Assembly: GCA_016795505.1 (NCBI GenBank) | Contig: JAEUHH010000028.1 | Coordinates: forward strand, 49,696-113,695 | DNA: 64,000 bases | From: Verrucomicrobiales bacterium | GTDB lineage: Bacteria; Verrucomicrobiota; Verrucomicrobiia; Verrucomicrobiales; DEV007 | Direction of reading: 5' to 3' | Shown here: piece by piece, positions 18,471 through 28,071 of the stretch | Numbering within the stretch: position 1 is the first letter of the stretch | Layout of the letters: each line of letters starts with the position of its first letter | Made by a program: the position numbers and the translations under genes | The notes under the pieces: generated by a model | The model's database searches: none | What the model was told of the DNA's origin: nothing | Seen by the model: only the letters and a program-made list of their open reading frames with translations

Positions 18471-20729
18471 TCAACTCAGACTGTAGGCGTCCATGTCGAT
18501 GGTCACGAGGACGTCCTCGGGGAAAGTCAGACCGGCGAGGGTCTCGCGGAGATGACGGGCGAGACGGCGGGCGCTGGGACTTTTCATCGTCACCTGGAAG
18601 CGCCACTGGTCGTGCGAACGGACGAGGGGCGAGGGCAGGGGCTCGGTGAGTTCGATGCCGGGGGGCAGGTGACGCTTCAGCCGCCGATGCAGGGTCTGGA
18701 GCGAAAACTCGGCGCGCTCTTTGTGCACGGATCGCACCGTGACGACCGCGAGATGCAGAGCGGGAGGGAATTGGAACTGGTCGCGCAGGATCAGCTCCTG
18801 GGCGGCAAAGCCCTCGTAGTCGTGATGCCGGGCGAACTGGATGGACGGGGCGTGGGGGGTGAAGGTCTGCACGATGACCTCGCCGGCGACATCGCCCCGC
18901 CCGGCGCGGCCGGCGACCTGGGTGAGGAGTTGGAAAGTGCGCTCGCTGGCGCGGAAATCGGGGACGTGCAGGCCGATGTCGGCATTGAGCACGCCGACGA
19001 GGGTGACATTGGGAAAGTGCAGCCCCTTCGCGATCATCTGGGTGCCGACGAGAATGTCGATTTTGCGGGCCTTGAAGGCTTTCAGGGTATCGGAAAGCTG
19101 ATTCTTTTTCCGCATGGTGTCGGTATCGACCCGGGCGATGCGGGCTTTGTCGAAGACCTGACGCAGGACGGACTCGACCTTTTCGGTGCCATAGCCGGCG
19201 AGGGTGATGCCGCGGCTGGAACACTCGGGGCAGCGCTGGGGGGCGACGCGGGCATAGCCGCAGAGGTGGCAGATGAGACGGTCGTCCTCTTTGTGATAGG
19301 TCAGGGCCAGGCTGCAATGGGGACATTCGGCGACATGGCCGCACTCGGGGCACTGGAGAGACCGCGCAAATCCGCGGCGGTTCAGGAAGAGGATGATCTG
19401 CTCGCTCTCGGCGAGGCGGGCGTCGATGGCTTCGCGGAGCTTGGAGGAGAGAATGGCGAGCCCGCCGCCCTGTTTGCGCGTCTCCAGCCGCATGTCGATG
19501 ACGCGGATCAGGGGCAGGGTGCGGTCGTCGATGCGGCCGCGCAACTCGGTGAGTCGGTATTTGCCGGACTGGACATTCCGCCACGACTCGAGGGACGGGG
19601 TGGCGCTGCCGAGCAGGACGGCGCATTTTTCGAGGTGGGCGCGCACCACGGCGAGGTCGCGGCCGTGGTAGCGGGGTTGGGTCTCCTGTTTGTAGGAGTT
19701 TTCGTGTTCCTCATCGACGACGATGAGGCCGAGGTCGCGGATGGGGGCAAAGATGGCGCTGCGGGCGCCGATGACGATGCGGGCCTCGCGCCGGAGGACT
19801 TTGCGCCACTCGTCGTGCCGTTCGCCGCTGCTGAGGTGGCTGTGGAGGACGGCGACTTCGCGTTGAATGGCGGCAAAGCGCTGTTTGAACCGGTCGGCGG
19901 TCTGGGGAGTCAGAGAGATCTCGGGCACGAGGACGATGGCGCCCTGGCCGCGGTCGATGACATGCTGGATGGCCTGGAGGTAGACCTCGGTCTTGCCGCT
20001 GCCGGTGACGCCGTGGAGCAGGATGGGCTTGCGGCCGGCATCGTCGGGGGACTCGATGGCCTGGATGACGGCGTCCAGAGCGGTGCGCTGCTCGGCATTG
20101 AGTTCCAGAGGGCCGCTGGCGAGGTAGGTCTCGCTGGCGAAGGGATCGCGGGCTACGGCCCCGTCGGCCACGGAGACGAGGCCGGCTTTCTCGAGGGCGG
20201 TGATGACCTGCCGGGAAAAGCCGAGGTCTTTCCCGGTGAGTTCAGTGAGGAAGGCGTGACGCCCGGTCTGGGCGGCGAGGTGGTCGACGAGTTCGGCCTG
20301 GCGCTTGGAGCGCTTTCGCAGGGCGGCGAGGGCTTCGGCATCGGGCTCGGAGAGGAGGGTGACGAGCTTGCGGGTTTTCTCGGTGCCTTCGCCGCTGCGG
20401 GCGGCCTGGGGGATCATGGAGCGAAGCACCGCCTCGCGGGGCGTGAGGTAGTAGTCGGCGATCCAGTCGGCGAGGGCGAACAGGGGTGGCGTGAGGACCG
20501 GCTCCTCGTCGATGAGGGACTGGAGGGGTTTCAATTTCGCCAGCCAGGTGGCGCCGGCATCGGGCTCCTCCAGCACGGCCATGACGGTGCCGGTGGCGGG
20601 CCGGTTGCGCAGGGGGATGCGCACCCGGCAACCGGGAAAGACCCGGCCGGCCCAGTCGTCGGGCACGGCGTAGTCGAACTGGAGGTCGCTCGCCGCACCG
20701 TCGATCAGCACTCTGGCGATGTTCGGCAT
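18471..20729 (-). CDS. priA: Primosomal protein N' (replication restart helicase)
   Basis: A 3'-5' DNA helicase that reloads the replisome at stalled forks. Its 752 residues match the family. The N-terminal 3'BD region is followed by Walker A LLHGVTGSGKTEVYLQAI, the DEEH box IVVDEEHENSYKQ, HGRDLAVVRAHLE, and the zinc-binding array CPECGHVAECPHC ... CHLCGYARVAPQRCPEC. Next come GTEKVESVLRQVF, GTQMIAKGLHFPNVTLVGVLNAD and QVAGRAGRGDVAGEV. It converges on leuD. Confidence 0.97.
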   Translation of the reverse strand: MPNIARVLIDGAASDLQFDYAVPDDWAGRVFPGCRVRIPLRNRPATGTVMAVLEEPDAGATWLAKLKPLQSLIDEEPVLTPPLFALADWIADYYLTPREAVLRSMIPQAARSGEGTEKTRKLVTLLSEPDAEALAALRKRSKRQAELVDHLAAQTGRHAFLTELTGKDLGFSRQVITALEKAGLVSVADGAVARDPFASETYLASGPLELNAEQRTALDAVIQAIESPDDAGRKPILLHGVTGSGKTEVYLQAIQHVIDRGQGAIVLVPEISLTPQTADRFKQRFAAIQREVAVLHSHLSSGERHDEWRKVLRREARIVIGARSAIFAPIRDLGLIVVDEEHENSYKQETQPRYHGRDLAVVRAHLEKCAVLLGSATPSLESWRNVQSGKYRLTELRGRIDDRTLPLIRVIDMRLETRKQGGGLAILSSKLREAIDARLAESEQIILFLNRRGFARSLQCPECGHVAECPHCSLALTYHKEDDRLICHLCGYARVAPQRCPECSSRGITLAGYGTEKVESVLRQVFDKARIARVDTDTMRKKNQLSDTLKAFKARKIDILVGTQMIAKGLHFPNVTLVGVLNADIGLHVPDFRASERTFQLLTQVAGRAGRGDVAGEVIVQTFTPHAPSIQFARHHDYEGFAAQELILRDQFQFPPALHLAVVTVRSVHKERAEFSLQTLHRRLKRHLPPGIELTEPLPSPLVRSHDQWRFQVTMKSPSARRLARHLRETLAGLTFPEDVLVTIDMDAYSLS

Positions 20730-20836
20730 GCGGGGTGACCTTCATCGTGACAAACCGCCCATGCCAGCGAAATTGGCCCATCGGCACCCATAATGACGCT
20801 CCAACCCGCGCCTCGGGAAGGACCAAACGCGACATT

Positions 20837-21436
20837 TCAGGCACCAAAAAGCCGGTCCAGAATGTGCCGCAGCCACCTGGGAGCCCGCGCGAGCGGATCA
20901 CGATCATTTGACACGGATGGTTCCAAAACCACTCCTTCGCGAAGTAATGCCTGGCGAAGGAAAAGGCGATCCGGGATATCTTTTTCCCGGACGGTTTGCT
21001 TCATTTTCCAAAGAGTGGTTTTGGATGCGAAGGGAATGGCCGCACCGTCGATAGTGACCCACTTGGCGTCGGGAATGGCATCTTCGTAGGTCACCCCACA
21101 CCCGCTGACCAAGAGATCAACCACGATTTCGTCGGCAACCCTGACAACTCCGTATTTTGAAATTTCGCCCGGTTGGAGTTGCTTCGCCACCCCGTCAGGC
21201 AACTCTCCGAGGACGTTCAGGACCACGGTTTCATTCTCGAGGGATTTTTCAATCAACAGGTCTATGTCGCCAGTAAAACGCGGATAGCCGGCCTGGACCA
21301 TGGCAAGGCCACCCACAACCACATATTTACCTCCCGCGGCATTCAGTTTCCCGCAGAGCTCCACCAAGTCGGAGATTTCCGGAGGCCGGGAAATCAATTC
21401 TCCGGAGTCGTTTTCCGGGTGTAGGCCTTCTCCCAT
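20837..21436 (-). CDS. Nucleotidyltransferase-fold protein (AbiEii/DUF6036-like)
   Basis: A 199-residue protein. The nucleotidyltransferase core is visible as KYVVVGGLAMVQAGYPRFTGDIDLLIEKS (GG ... DxD, about 38-66), followed by VDLLVSGCGVTYEDAI (a third acidic residue). Such minimal NTases often act as the enzymatic part of two-gene modules with a small partner. Here the ATG at 21436 lies inside the 3' end of the upstream small gene (overlap of 43 bases), so translation is probably coupled. Whether it is a toxin-antitoxin system is inference. Confidence 0.65.
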   Translation of the reverse strand: MGEGLHPENDSGELISRPPEISDLVELCGKLNAAGGKYVVVGGLAMVQAGYPRFTGDIDLLIEKSLENETVVLNVLGELPDGVAKQLQPGEISKYGVVRVADEIVVDLLVSGCGVTYEDAIPDAKWVTIDGAAIPFASKTTLWKMKQTVREKDIPDRLFLRQALLREGVVLEPSVSNDRDPLARAPRWLRHILDRLFGA

Positions 21437-21621
21437 TGGTCGGCAGCTTCAAAGGTTTTGAACCGGTATACACCCCGGGGCAGGGCACGAAGGGAGCGCA
21501 ATTGTCGCCCCATCACGACGATCCTGCGATAAGTCTCGAAGGGATCTTTGTCGAGGATGTCAACTGGCTCACCAACCACCTTTCCAAATGGCTCGGTCAG
21601 ACTCTGACGGGGTTCATGCAT
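21394..21621 (-). CDS. Small hypothetical protein, partner of the nucleotidyltransferase
   Basis: About 75 residues from the ATG at 21621; a TTG at 21687 would give 97 residues but starts next to a terminator hairpin. The central sequence PFETYRRIVVMGRQLRSLRALPRGVYRFKTFEAADQWEKAY is basic and then aromatic. The motif 'RGVYRFKTFEAADQW' looks like the C-terminus of small proteins paired with NTase-fold genes in PVC bacteria (from memory, not checked). The 3' end overlaps the NTase start, which supports a two-gene unit. Function unknown; an antitoxin-like role is possible. Confidence 0.5.
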   Translation of the reverse strand: MHEPRQSLTEPFGKVVGEPVDILDKDPFETYRRIVVMGRQLRSLRALPRGVYRFKTFEAADQWEKAYTRKTTPEN

Positions 21622-21696
21622 ACAGAGAGAAAGGATAGACCGACCCGCTTCCTTCGCAAACAACCTTTCCGCGGCGCCAACTCCCAAAACGGCAAA

Positions 21697-21726
21697 ACGC
21701 CTTCCAGCCGGAGCTGGAAGGCGTTT
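21697..21726 (-). terminator. Intrinsic terminator after the porin gene
   Basis: AACGCCTTCCAGC-CGGA-GCTGGAAGGCGTT is a perfect 13-base stem. On the minus strand it is followed by TTTTGCCGTTTTG. It lies 45 bases beyond the porin gene stop. Confidence 0.85.
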
Positions 21727-21770
21727 GCCAAGGAAAACAAAATCCGTGTTTTGTGCTTCGTAAGAAAAAA

Positions 21771-22493
21771 TCAGAAGGACACGCTGAGGCTGACACCGCC
21801 GTGGACGATGTCGTCCTGGAAGCTGTCGATGGCGTCCAGCGCGAACAGACCGGCCACGTATGGCTCCAGGGTCACGTTGCTGCGCAGGGCGATCGGCAGG
21901 GCGGCCTTCACGTAGGCGTGGTTGAACTCACCACCGCTGGTGAAGTAGTCGATCTGGTAGCTGATACCGGCGCTGAGGACGAGCTCGATCATGTCGGAGA
22001 CCGAGAAGCCCTTGCTGAGACCGGTTTCGAAGTACCAGCCCTCGACTTCGAAGTCGTAACGGGCGGTGCCGCTCCAGTCCACGATGCCAAGGCTGCGGGC
22101 GAGGCCCACGCCGAGTTCGTAGGTGGCGTCGGCGCCGGAATCCGGGAAGAAGTAGCCCGTCATCGTCAGAGACGCGTCGAAGCCGGCGACTTCCTGGCTG
22201 ATCGTGGCGTACACGTCCAGTTCGTCGTCCAGATTGCCGTCGGTGGGATTGATGTACCACACACCGACATTCACCGGGGTGCCGGAGATGGCGTAATCAA
22301 CGCCGGTCCAGACGGCATTGGCGCCGAAGTCGACCCCGTAGAAGATGTAGTTGGTCATGTAACCGGCACTGATCGTGCCACCGAGCGGCTCTTCGGCCAC
22401 CACGGCTTCGGTCACTCCCTTTGCGTCACCAGCGTTCGCGAACGGAATCGCGACGGCTGCCATCGTGCTGTAAACAAACAATTTCAGTTTCAT
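21771..22493 (-). CDS. Outer-membrane β-barrel protein, TorF/TIGR02001-like
   Basis: A 240-residue protein. The signal peptide is MKLKLFVYSTMAAVAIPFANA, followed by GTISAGYMTNYIFYGVDFGANAVWTGVDYAI, the N-terminal hallmark of TorF-type putative porins. Alternating hydrophobic residues and a terminal ...GGVSLSVSF with C-terminal Phe indicate a β-barrel in the outer membrane. The substrate is unknown. It has its own terminator and a long 5' region (22494-22663) that holds a hairpin. Confidence 0.8.
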   Translation of the reverse strand: MKLKLFVYSTMAAVAIPFANAGDAKGVTEAVVAEEPLGGTISAGYMTNYIFYGVDFGANAVWTGVDYAISGTPVNVGVWYINPTDGNLDDELDVYATISQEVAGFDASLTMTGYFFPDSGADATYELGVGLARSLGIVDWSGTARYDFEVEGWYFETGLSKGFSVSDMIELVLSAGISYQIDYFTSGGEFNHAYVKAALPIALRSNVTLEPYVAGLFALDAIDSFQDDIVHGGVSLSVSF

Positions 22494-22518
22494 GGTTGTA
22501 TTGACTCCCTTGGTTGAG

Positions 22519-22548
22519 GCCCCAACCTGATAGCGATTGGGGCTTTTT
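22519..22548. promoter_or_regulatory. Hairpin with T-run in the porin upstream region
   Basis: GCCCCAA ... TTGGGGC followed by TTTTT on the plus strand. No plus-strand gene precedes it. On the minus strand the same hairpin lies 26-55 bases in front of the porin start. It could be a transcript end for antisense RNA, a bidirectional block after the allophanate hydrolase gene, or a 5' leader element. Confidence 0.4.
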
Positions 22549-22663
22549 GGTCAACGGAAAAAGCCTCAGAAAAACTCTCTCCGTTGCGGCCGATGAAAAG
22601 CAGGTGCCGTACCACCCGCGGCGGCCGGGTGCGATTTTTTCGACATTTCTCCGGCCCGTTCGG

Positions 22664-24451
22664 CTATCGACTCAAGTAAGCCCGCCAGCCTCCCAGGGCG
22701 GTGATTTCCACCGCCTCCCGGACCGCCCACGATTCGCAGACAAAGCCGCTGACTTCCCGCCCGCTGGCGGTCAACACTTTGCCGATCCCGAGCGGAGAGC
22801 CGATACTCTCGACAAACGAACCGAACGCAGCCGCCGGCAGGGACCAAATCTCGGTTTCGACGGCGCCGCCGCCCTCGTCCACGCGCACCAGACCGGGACG
22901 CGGGGGGAAGCCTCCGGTGGCCGGCAGCGCGAACATCCGGTAGATCGGGGCGGTATTACCTTTCTCCTCCAATCGTCCCATCCGGCCGGTCAACTGGTGG
23001 TTCAGCGGCTGCCCGGAAAGATGGGCGCCGCAGACCGCGACCTCGATGCGGGGCTCGGTGGAGCCGAAAAGACAGCCCGATAGGTCGTAGCCGTCGTCCA
23101 CGGGCCCCGGGAAGAAACGCTCCGCCAACTCGAGCAGGAACCGGTCGCGGAAAGCGGGACCGAACAGGGTCACTCCGGAGGGCATACCCTGTTTGATCAG
23201 AAAGCCAGCCGGCACGGCGACGGCGGCGCAGTCGAGGAGGTTCATGAAGTTCGTGTAGTGCCCGAGCCGGGAATTCGCGCCGACCGGGTCGGCCTCGACT
23301 TCGGCCAAAGTGCAGGGCCGGCCGATGGTGGGGGAGAGGATGGCGTCGACCGACTTCCAGGCGGCATCGGCCTGCCGTCGCAGCTCCCGCAGCCGGTAGC
23401 CAGCGCGGAAGGCGGCCACGGCGGTGTGGGAACGCCCGCCTTCGATGATGCGACGGGTCACGGGGAAGACCGCGTCGGGCTTTTCGTGGAGGAAAGTCTC
23501 GATGGCGGCGAGCCGCTCGGCCACCCACGGGCCTTCGTAGAGGAGGCGGGCAGCCTCCAGAAAGGGACTGAAATCGATCTCGCGGATCTCCCAGCCAAGC
23601 GTCTCGCGACCGCGGGCCACAGCTTCCGCGAAGGCGGCCTCGCTCTCGGTGCAGCCGAACCATTCTAGCTGATCTGCACGAGGCACGCCGATCCGGACGC
23701 GCGGCGTCGCCGGGACGGGGAGGGCCGGCGTGGTCCACGGGCGGCTGAAGGGATCGCCGGGGTCGAAGCCAGCCATCGCATCGAGAACGCAGGCGGAATC
23801 AGACACGCGCCGGGCGAAGACCGTGACACAATCCAGCGAGCGGCAGGCCGGCACCACGCCGCATGTGCTGACGAGGCCGCAGGTGGGTTTCAGGCCGACG
23901 AGTCCGTTCAGCGCCGCCGGCACGCGACCCGAGCCGGCCGTGTCGGTGCCGAGGGCGAAGGACACCAGGCCCGTCGCCACCGCAATGGCCGAGCCGGAGC
24001 TGGAGCCGCCGGGCACGTAGTCGGGGTTGGCGGAATTCGCCGGCGCCGGATAGGGCGACCGCACGCCGACCAGACCCGTGGCGAACTGGTCCAGATGGGT
24101 CTTCCCGATCGGAATGGCCCCGGCGGCGATCAGTCTTTCCACCGCGACAGCCGATGCCACCGGCGTGTAGGCAAACTCTGGACATCCCGCCGTGGTCGGC
24201 ACCCCGGCCAGGTCGATGTTGTCCTTGATCGCAAACGGAACTCCGTAGAGCGACAGGCTGGCCGGGTCGCGGCCGGCCAAACGCCCGACGTAAGCCATCA
24301 CCTCGTCCCGCGTCAGCCGCGTGATCCAGATACGCGGATCTCCCGCGTCGCAGGCGTCGAGGACGCCGTCGATCACGTCGCCCGGTGTGGTCGAGCCGGA
24401 TCGGTAGGCGCGCAGCAGGGTGGGGATGGCGAGTTCGTCGGCGGTGATCAC
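22664..24451 (-). CDS. atzF: Allophanate hydrolase
   Basis: Hydrolyses allophanate to ammonia and CO2, completing urea or guanidine breakdown. The 595-residue protein has an amidase-signature core (about 55-430): FAIKDNIDL (catalytic Lys), GGSSSGSAIAVATGLVSFALGTDTAGSGRVPAALNGLVGLKPT (Ser-Ser-Lys triad region). A C-terminal domain of about 140 residues follows (from IEVAVCGAHLSGQPLNHQL). The GTG start overlaps the carboxylase stop by 4 bases, so translation is coupled. A repeat copy (23158-23201) lies inside the coding region and encodes LIKQGMPSGVTLFG. Confidence 0.93.
   Translation of the reverse strand: MITADELAIPTLLRAYRSGSTTPGDVIDGVLDACDAGDPRIWITRLTRDEVMAYVGRLAGRDPASLSLYGVPFAIKDNIDLAGVPTTAGCPEFAYTPVASAVAVERLIAAGAIPIGKTHLDQFATGLVGVRSPYPAPANSANPDYVPGGSSSGSAIAVATGLVSFALGTDTAGSGRVPAALNGLVGLKPTCGLVSTCGVVPACRSLDCVTVFARRVSDSACVLDAMAGFDPGDPFSRPWTTPALPVPATPRVRIGVPRADQLEWFGCTESEAAFAEAVARGRETLGWEIREIDFSPFLEAARLLYEGPWVAERLAAIETFLHEKPDAVFPVTRRIIEGGRSHTAVAAFRAGYRLRELRRQADAAWKSVDAILSPTIGRPCTLAEVEADPVGANSRLGHYTNFMNLLDCAAVAVPAGFLIKQGMPSGVTLFGPAFRDRFLLELAERFFPGPVDDGYDLSGCLFGSTEPRIEVAVCGAHLSGQPLNHQLTGRMGRLEEKGNTAPIYRMFALPATGGFPPRPGLVRVDEGGGAVETEIWSLPAAAFGSFVESIGSPLGIGKVLTASGREVSGFVCESWAVREAVEITALGGWRAYLSR
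23158..23201. repeat. 22-bp phased repeat, copy C (inside atzF)
   Basis: Units are at 23158-23179 (GACCGAACAGGGTCACTCCG...) and 23180-23201 (GGGCATACCCTGTTTGATCA...). The cores are opposed and exactly 22-phased. It lies inside the allophanate hydrolase coding region without breaking the frame. Confidence 0.6.
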
Positions 24452-27400
24452 GGTGGTTCGAGGTAGAGCAGAGGCTGGCCCGGTCGCACCGCGGCGCTTT
24501 CGGTCACGGTGACTTTCCAGACGGTGCCGTCGCGGGGCGCGCAGATGGTGAACTCGGTCTTCATCGCCTCCAGGATGGCGATCCGCTCGCCCGCCTCGAC
24601 GCGGTCACCGGCGACCTTGAACAGCCGCCAGACATTCGCGGCCACGAAGCTCTCCACCGGCTCCATGCCATCGGGAATGGCCTCTCCGGCCGCGCCTGCG
24701 GCATCCAAATTGGTATCGGCGACGACCTCGGTGACACCGGTGGCGGCCCAGCGCTCGCGCTCCTCCTCGAAGGCGGCCTGCTGCCGTTCCTTGAAGGCCT
24801 GGATCGAGCCGGCGTGCTGATCGAGGAAGGCGGTGTAGTCGCGCAGGGAAAAGGTCGTGTTTTCGATCCGCGGCAGGAAAGTGCCGTGGAGAAAGCTTCG
24901 GCGGAGTTCGGTCAATTCCTCCGCGCTGACCGGATACCAGCGGATCTGGTCGAAAAAGCGCAGCAGCCACGGCTTGCCCTCGCGGAAGCAGCCGGTCTGC
25001 CGGTAACGATTCCACATCTGCACGGTGCGCCCGACGAACTGGTAGCCGCCCGGCCCCTCCATGCCGTAGATGCAGAGGTAGGCGCCGCCGATGCCGACGG
25101 CATTCTCCGGCGTCCAAGTCCGGGCGGGATTGTACTTCGTGGTGACGAGACGGTGCCGCGGATCGACCGGCGTCGCCACGGGGGCGCCCAGATAGACATC
25201 GCCCAGGCCGAGCACAAGATAGCTTGCCTGATAGACGATTTCCTGCACCGCCTCGATCGAGTCGAGCCCGTTGATGCGGCGGATGAACTCGATGTTGCTC
25301 GGACACCACGGGGCGTCCGGCCTGACCGACTGGGTGTACTTCGCGATCGCCTCGCGGGTAGAGGGATCGTCCCAGGAAAGCGGCAGATGCACCACCCTCG
25401 ATGGTACTTCCAGCTCCTCCAGCGGCGGCAGGGATTGCTCGATGGCTTCGATCCGGTCAATCAGTTCGCCCTGCGAGATGGCCCGGCTGTCATAGTGGAC
25501 CTGGAGCGAACGAATGCCCGGCGTGAGGTCGATGATGCCGGGCAGGCTCGCTTCTTTCAGGGCTTGGTGAAGCACATGGACGCGCAACCGCAGCCGGAGG
25601 TCGAGCCGTAGCGGGCCGCACTCGACGAGAATGTAGCGGTCACCCGACTGGCGGTATACGAGGCGTTCGTCTCCGTCCCCGCGCTCGTGTATCGTCGCCA
25701 CTTCGGGGATTCGCGGCGGTTGTTTGGCGGGGTGGCTCACCGGCACGACCGCATTCCAATCAGCTATTTGAGCCTCCAACTCGGCATCGAGTCGCAGAGC
25801 CTCGGTGAGATCGATCAGTTCAAAGCGTACCCGGTCTCCGGCGCGGAGTTGGCCCATCTTCCAGCGTTCTGCATGGACGATCGTCACCGGACAGACGAAG
25901 CCGCCCAGGCTCGGTCCGTCCGGCCCCAGGATCACGGGCATGTCGCCGGTGAAATCGACCGTGCCGATCCCGTAGGCGTTGTCGTGGATGTTCGACGGAT
26001 GCAGCCCGGCTTCGCCCCCGTCGGCACGCGCCCAGACCGGTTTGGGACCGATCAGGCGGATGCCGGTGCGGTCGGAATTGTAGTGAATCTCCCAATCGGT
26101 GGCGAATAAGGTTTCGATGTCCTCGCGCGTGAAGAAATCGGGCGCCCCGTGCGGGCCGTACATCACCCGGATCGTCCACGCGTGACCGTATCCCGGAGGC
26201 GCCACCAGCGGCTGTGTCGTCGGCGTACCGTCTCCGGACGATTCTCCGAGCGCCAGCACATCTCCCGTCCGGATGGCCCGGCCGCCATGACCACCGAACT
26301 GTCCCAGGATAAAGGTGGATCGGCTGCCGAGATAGCTGGGCACGGAAAAGCCGCCCGCCACTGCGAGATAGGCGCGCATTCCCTGGGTGGCTGCCCGGCC
26401 GATCGCCAGCGTCTGGCCGCGCCGCACCGCCACGGGCTGCCAGTAGGGCACTTCCGATCCATCGAGCCGGGCATCCATCGGCGCCCCGGTCAGAACGATC
26501 ACAACATCGCGATTGAACCGCAGCGTTGGCCCGGTCAGGGTCATTTCCAGGGCCGCCGCGTCATTTTCATTGCCCACCAGCCGATTGGCGAGGCGGAAAG
26601 CCAGCGGATCCATCGGTCCGGAGGGCGGCACGCCCACATCCCAATAACCGAGGCGACCCGGGTAGTCTTGAATCGTCGTCTGGGTGCCGCCGGCCAGGAC
26701 GTCGATGGTCCGGGGCCGGTAGTCGAGCGTGTCAAGCCAGCGCGTGCTGACCCGTCCCGCGCGGAAGGCCGGATCGTCGATGACCTGGCGCAGATAGGCG
26801 AGATTCGTCTCAATGCCGGCCAGTTCGGTGTTGCCCAGCATTTTGAGCAGCGAGTCGATGGCTTCGTTCCGATTTTCGCCCCAGGCCATGATCTTGGCGA
26901 GCAGCGGATCGTAGTAGCCCGTCACCTCAGTGCCCGCCTCGATCCAGTGATCCACCCGGCCTTCCGCGGGAAAGACCACATGGGTCAGCAGTCCGGGCGA
27001 GGGCTGGAACTCCTTGTTGGGATCCTCGGCATAGACGCGCACCTCCACGGCGTGCCCCTGCGGCCTCAGACTGGCCGGATCGGGCAGCGCCCAGCCGCCT
27101 CCAGCGCAGCGGATCATCCACTCCACCAGATCAATACCGTAGATCATCTCGGTGACGCCGTGCTCGACCTGGAGCCGGGTGTTCACCTCGAGGAAATAGA
27201 AGGCCTCCGTCCCCACATCGTAGAGGAACTCCACCGTCCCTGCCGAACGGTAGTCCACCCGCTGCGCCAGCGAGACCGCTGCCGCGTGGAGCGCCTGACG
27301 CACCGAATCGGAAATGCCAAAAGCCGGCGTCTCCTCGACGACTTTCTGGTTCCGCCGCTGCGACGAGCAATCCCGCTCGCCGAGCGCGAGCACGCCGCCC

Positions 27401-28044
27401 TGCCCGTCGCCGAAGATCTGCACTTCGATGTGGCGCGCGCTTTCGATGTATTTTTCGAGGAAGACCCCGGCTTCGCCGAAATTGGACGAGGCGAGGCGCC
27501 TCACCGCGTCGAAGGCATCGGCCAGATCGTCCGGACCCCTGCAGATCCGGATGCCGATGCCACCGCCGCCGGCGGAGCTTTTCAGCATCACCGGATACCC
27601 GATGTGATCAGCCGCTTCCAGGGCGGCCCCGGCCGAGTCCAGCAGCCCCGTGCCCGGCAGCAGCGGCACGCCGGCCGTCACCGCGAGTTCGCGGGCCTCG
27701 TGCTTCAGGCCGAAGGCCCGGATTTGCTCCGCCGTCGGCCCGGCAAAGGCCGCCCCGGCCGCCTCGCACCGGGCGGCGAAAGCCGCACTCTCGCTGAGCA
27801 GGCCGTAGCCGGGATGGACGACGGTGGCACCGGTCGCGGCGATGATTTCCAGCAGCCGATCCTGATTCAAGTAGCTGTCCCGCACCGGCGCAGGCCCGAG
27901 GCAGTGGGATTCATCGGCCAGGCCCACATGAGGCGCCTCGCGGTCGGCTTCGGAATACACCGCCACCGATGGCACTCCCATTTCCCGCAGCGTTCGCAGG
28001 ATGCGAACAGCGATCTCCCCGCGATTGGCGACCAATACCTTCAT
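24448..28044 (-). CDS. uca: Urea/guanidine carboxylase (biotin-dependent)
   Basis: An ATP- and biotin-dependent enzyme that carboxylates urea or guanidine. The 1198 residues run in order: biotin carboxylase (about 1-450: [59 protein letters not shown]), KipA-type carboxyltransferase half (about 470-770: TIQDYPGRLGYWDVGVPPSGPMD), KipI-type half (about 800-1040) and a C-terminal biotinyl domain (AILEAMKTEFTICAP). The pair of DUF1989 genes just upstream was described in the literature as a carboxyguanidine deiminase in such operons, so guanidine is a likely substrate. It is followed by allophanate hydrolase with a 4-base overlap. Confidence 0.92.
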   Translation of the reverse strand: MKVLVANRGEIAVRILRTLREMGVPSVAVYSEADREAPHVGLADESHCLGPAPVRDSYLNQDRLLEIIAATGATVVHPGYGLLSESAAFAARCEAAGAAFAGPTAEQIRAFGLKHEARELAVTAGVPLLPGTGLLDSAGAALEAADHIGYPVMLKSSAGGGGIGIRICRGPDDLADAFDAVRRLASSNFGEAGVFLEKYIESARHIEVQIFGDGQGGVLALGERDCSSQRRNQKVVEETPAFGISDSVRQALHAAAVSLAQRVDYRSAGTVEFLYDVGTEAFYFLEVNTRLQVEHGVTEMIYGIDLVEWMIRCAGGGWALPDPASLRPQGHAVEVRVYAEDPNKEFQPSPGLLTHVVFPAEGRVDHWIEAGTEVTGYYDPLLAKIMAWGENRNEAIDSLLKMLGNTELAGIETNLAYLRQVIDDPAFRAGRVSTRWLDTLDYRPRTIDVLAGGTQTTIQDYPGRLGYWDVGVPPSGPMDPLAFRLANRLVGNENDAAALEMTLTGPTLRFNRDVVIVLTGAPMDARLDGSEVPYWQPVAVRRGQTLAIGRAATQGMRAYLAVAGGFSVPSYLGSRSTFILGQFGGHGGRAIRTGDVLALGESSGDGTPTTQPLVAPPGYGHAWTIRVMYGPHGAPDFFTREDIETLFATDWEIHYNSDRTGIRLIGPKPVWARADGGEAGLHPSNIHDNAYGIGTVDFTGDMPVILGPDGPSLGGFVCPVTIVHAERWKMGQLRAGDRVRFELIDLTEALRLDAELEAQIADWNAVVPVSHPAKQPPRIPEVATIHERGDGDERLVYRQSGDRYILVECGPLRLDLRLRLRVHVLHQALKEASLPGIIDLTPGIRSLQVHYDSRAISQGELIDRIEAIEQSLPPLEELEVPSRVVHLPLSWDDPSTREAIAKYTQSVRPDAPWCPSNIEFIRRINGLDSIEAVQEIVYQASYLVLGLGDVYLGAPVATPVDPRHRLVTTKYNPARTWTPENAVGIGGAYLCIYGMEGPGGYQFVGRTVQMWNRYRQTGCFREGKPWLLRFFDQIRWYPVSAEELTELRRSFLHGTFLPRIENTTFSLRDYTAFLDQHAGSIQAFKERQQAAFEEERERWAATGVTEVVADTNLDAAGAAGEAIPDGMEPVESFVAANVWRLFKVAGDRVEAGERIAILEAMKTEFTICAPRDGTVWKVTVTESAAVRPGQPLLYLEPP

Positions 28045-28071
28045 GATGAGAAAATGCCGGGACCGGCTGGC

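Noticed and set aside
18552..20738. Open frame of 728 codons on the plus strand, opposite priA
   Set aside because: It is a shadow of the GC-rich priA gene; its composition is Gly/Asp/Val-rich with no domain.
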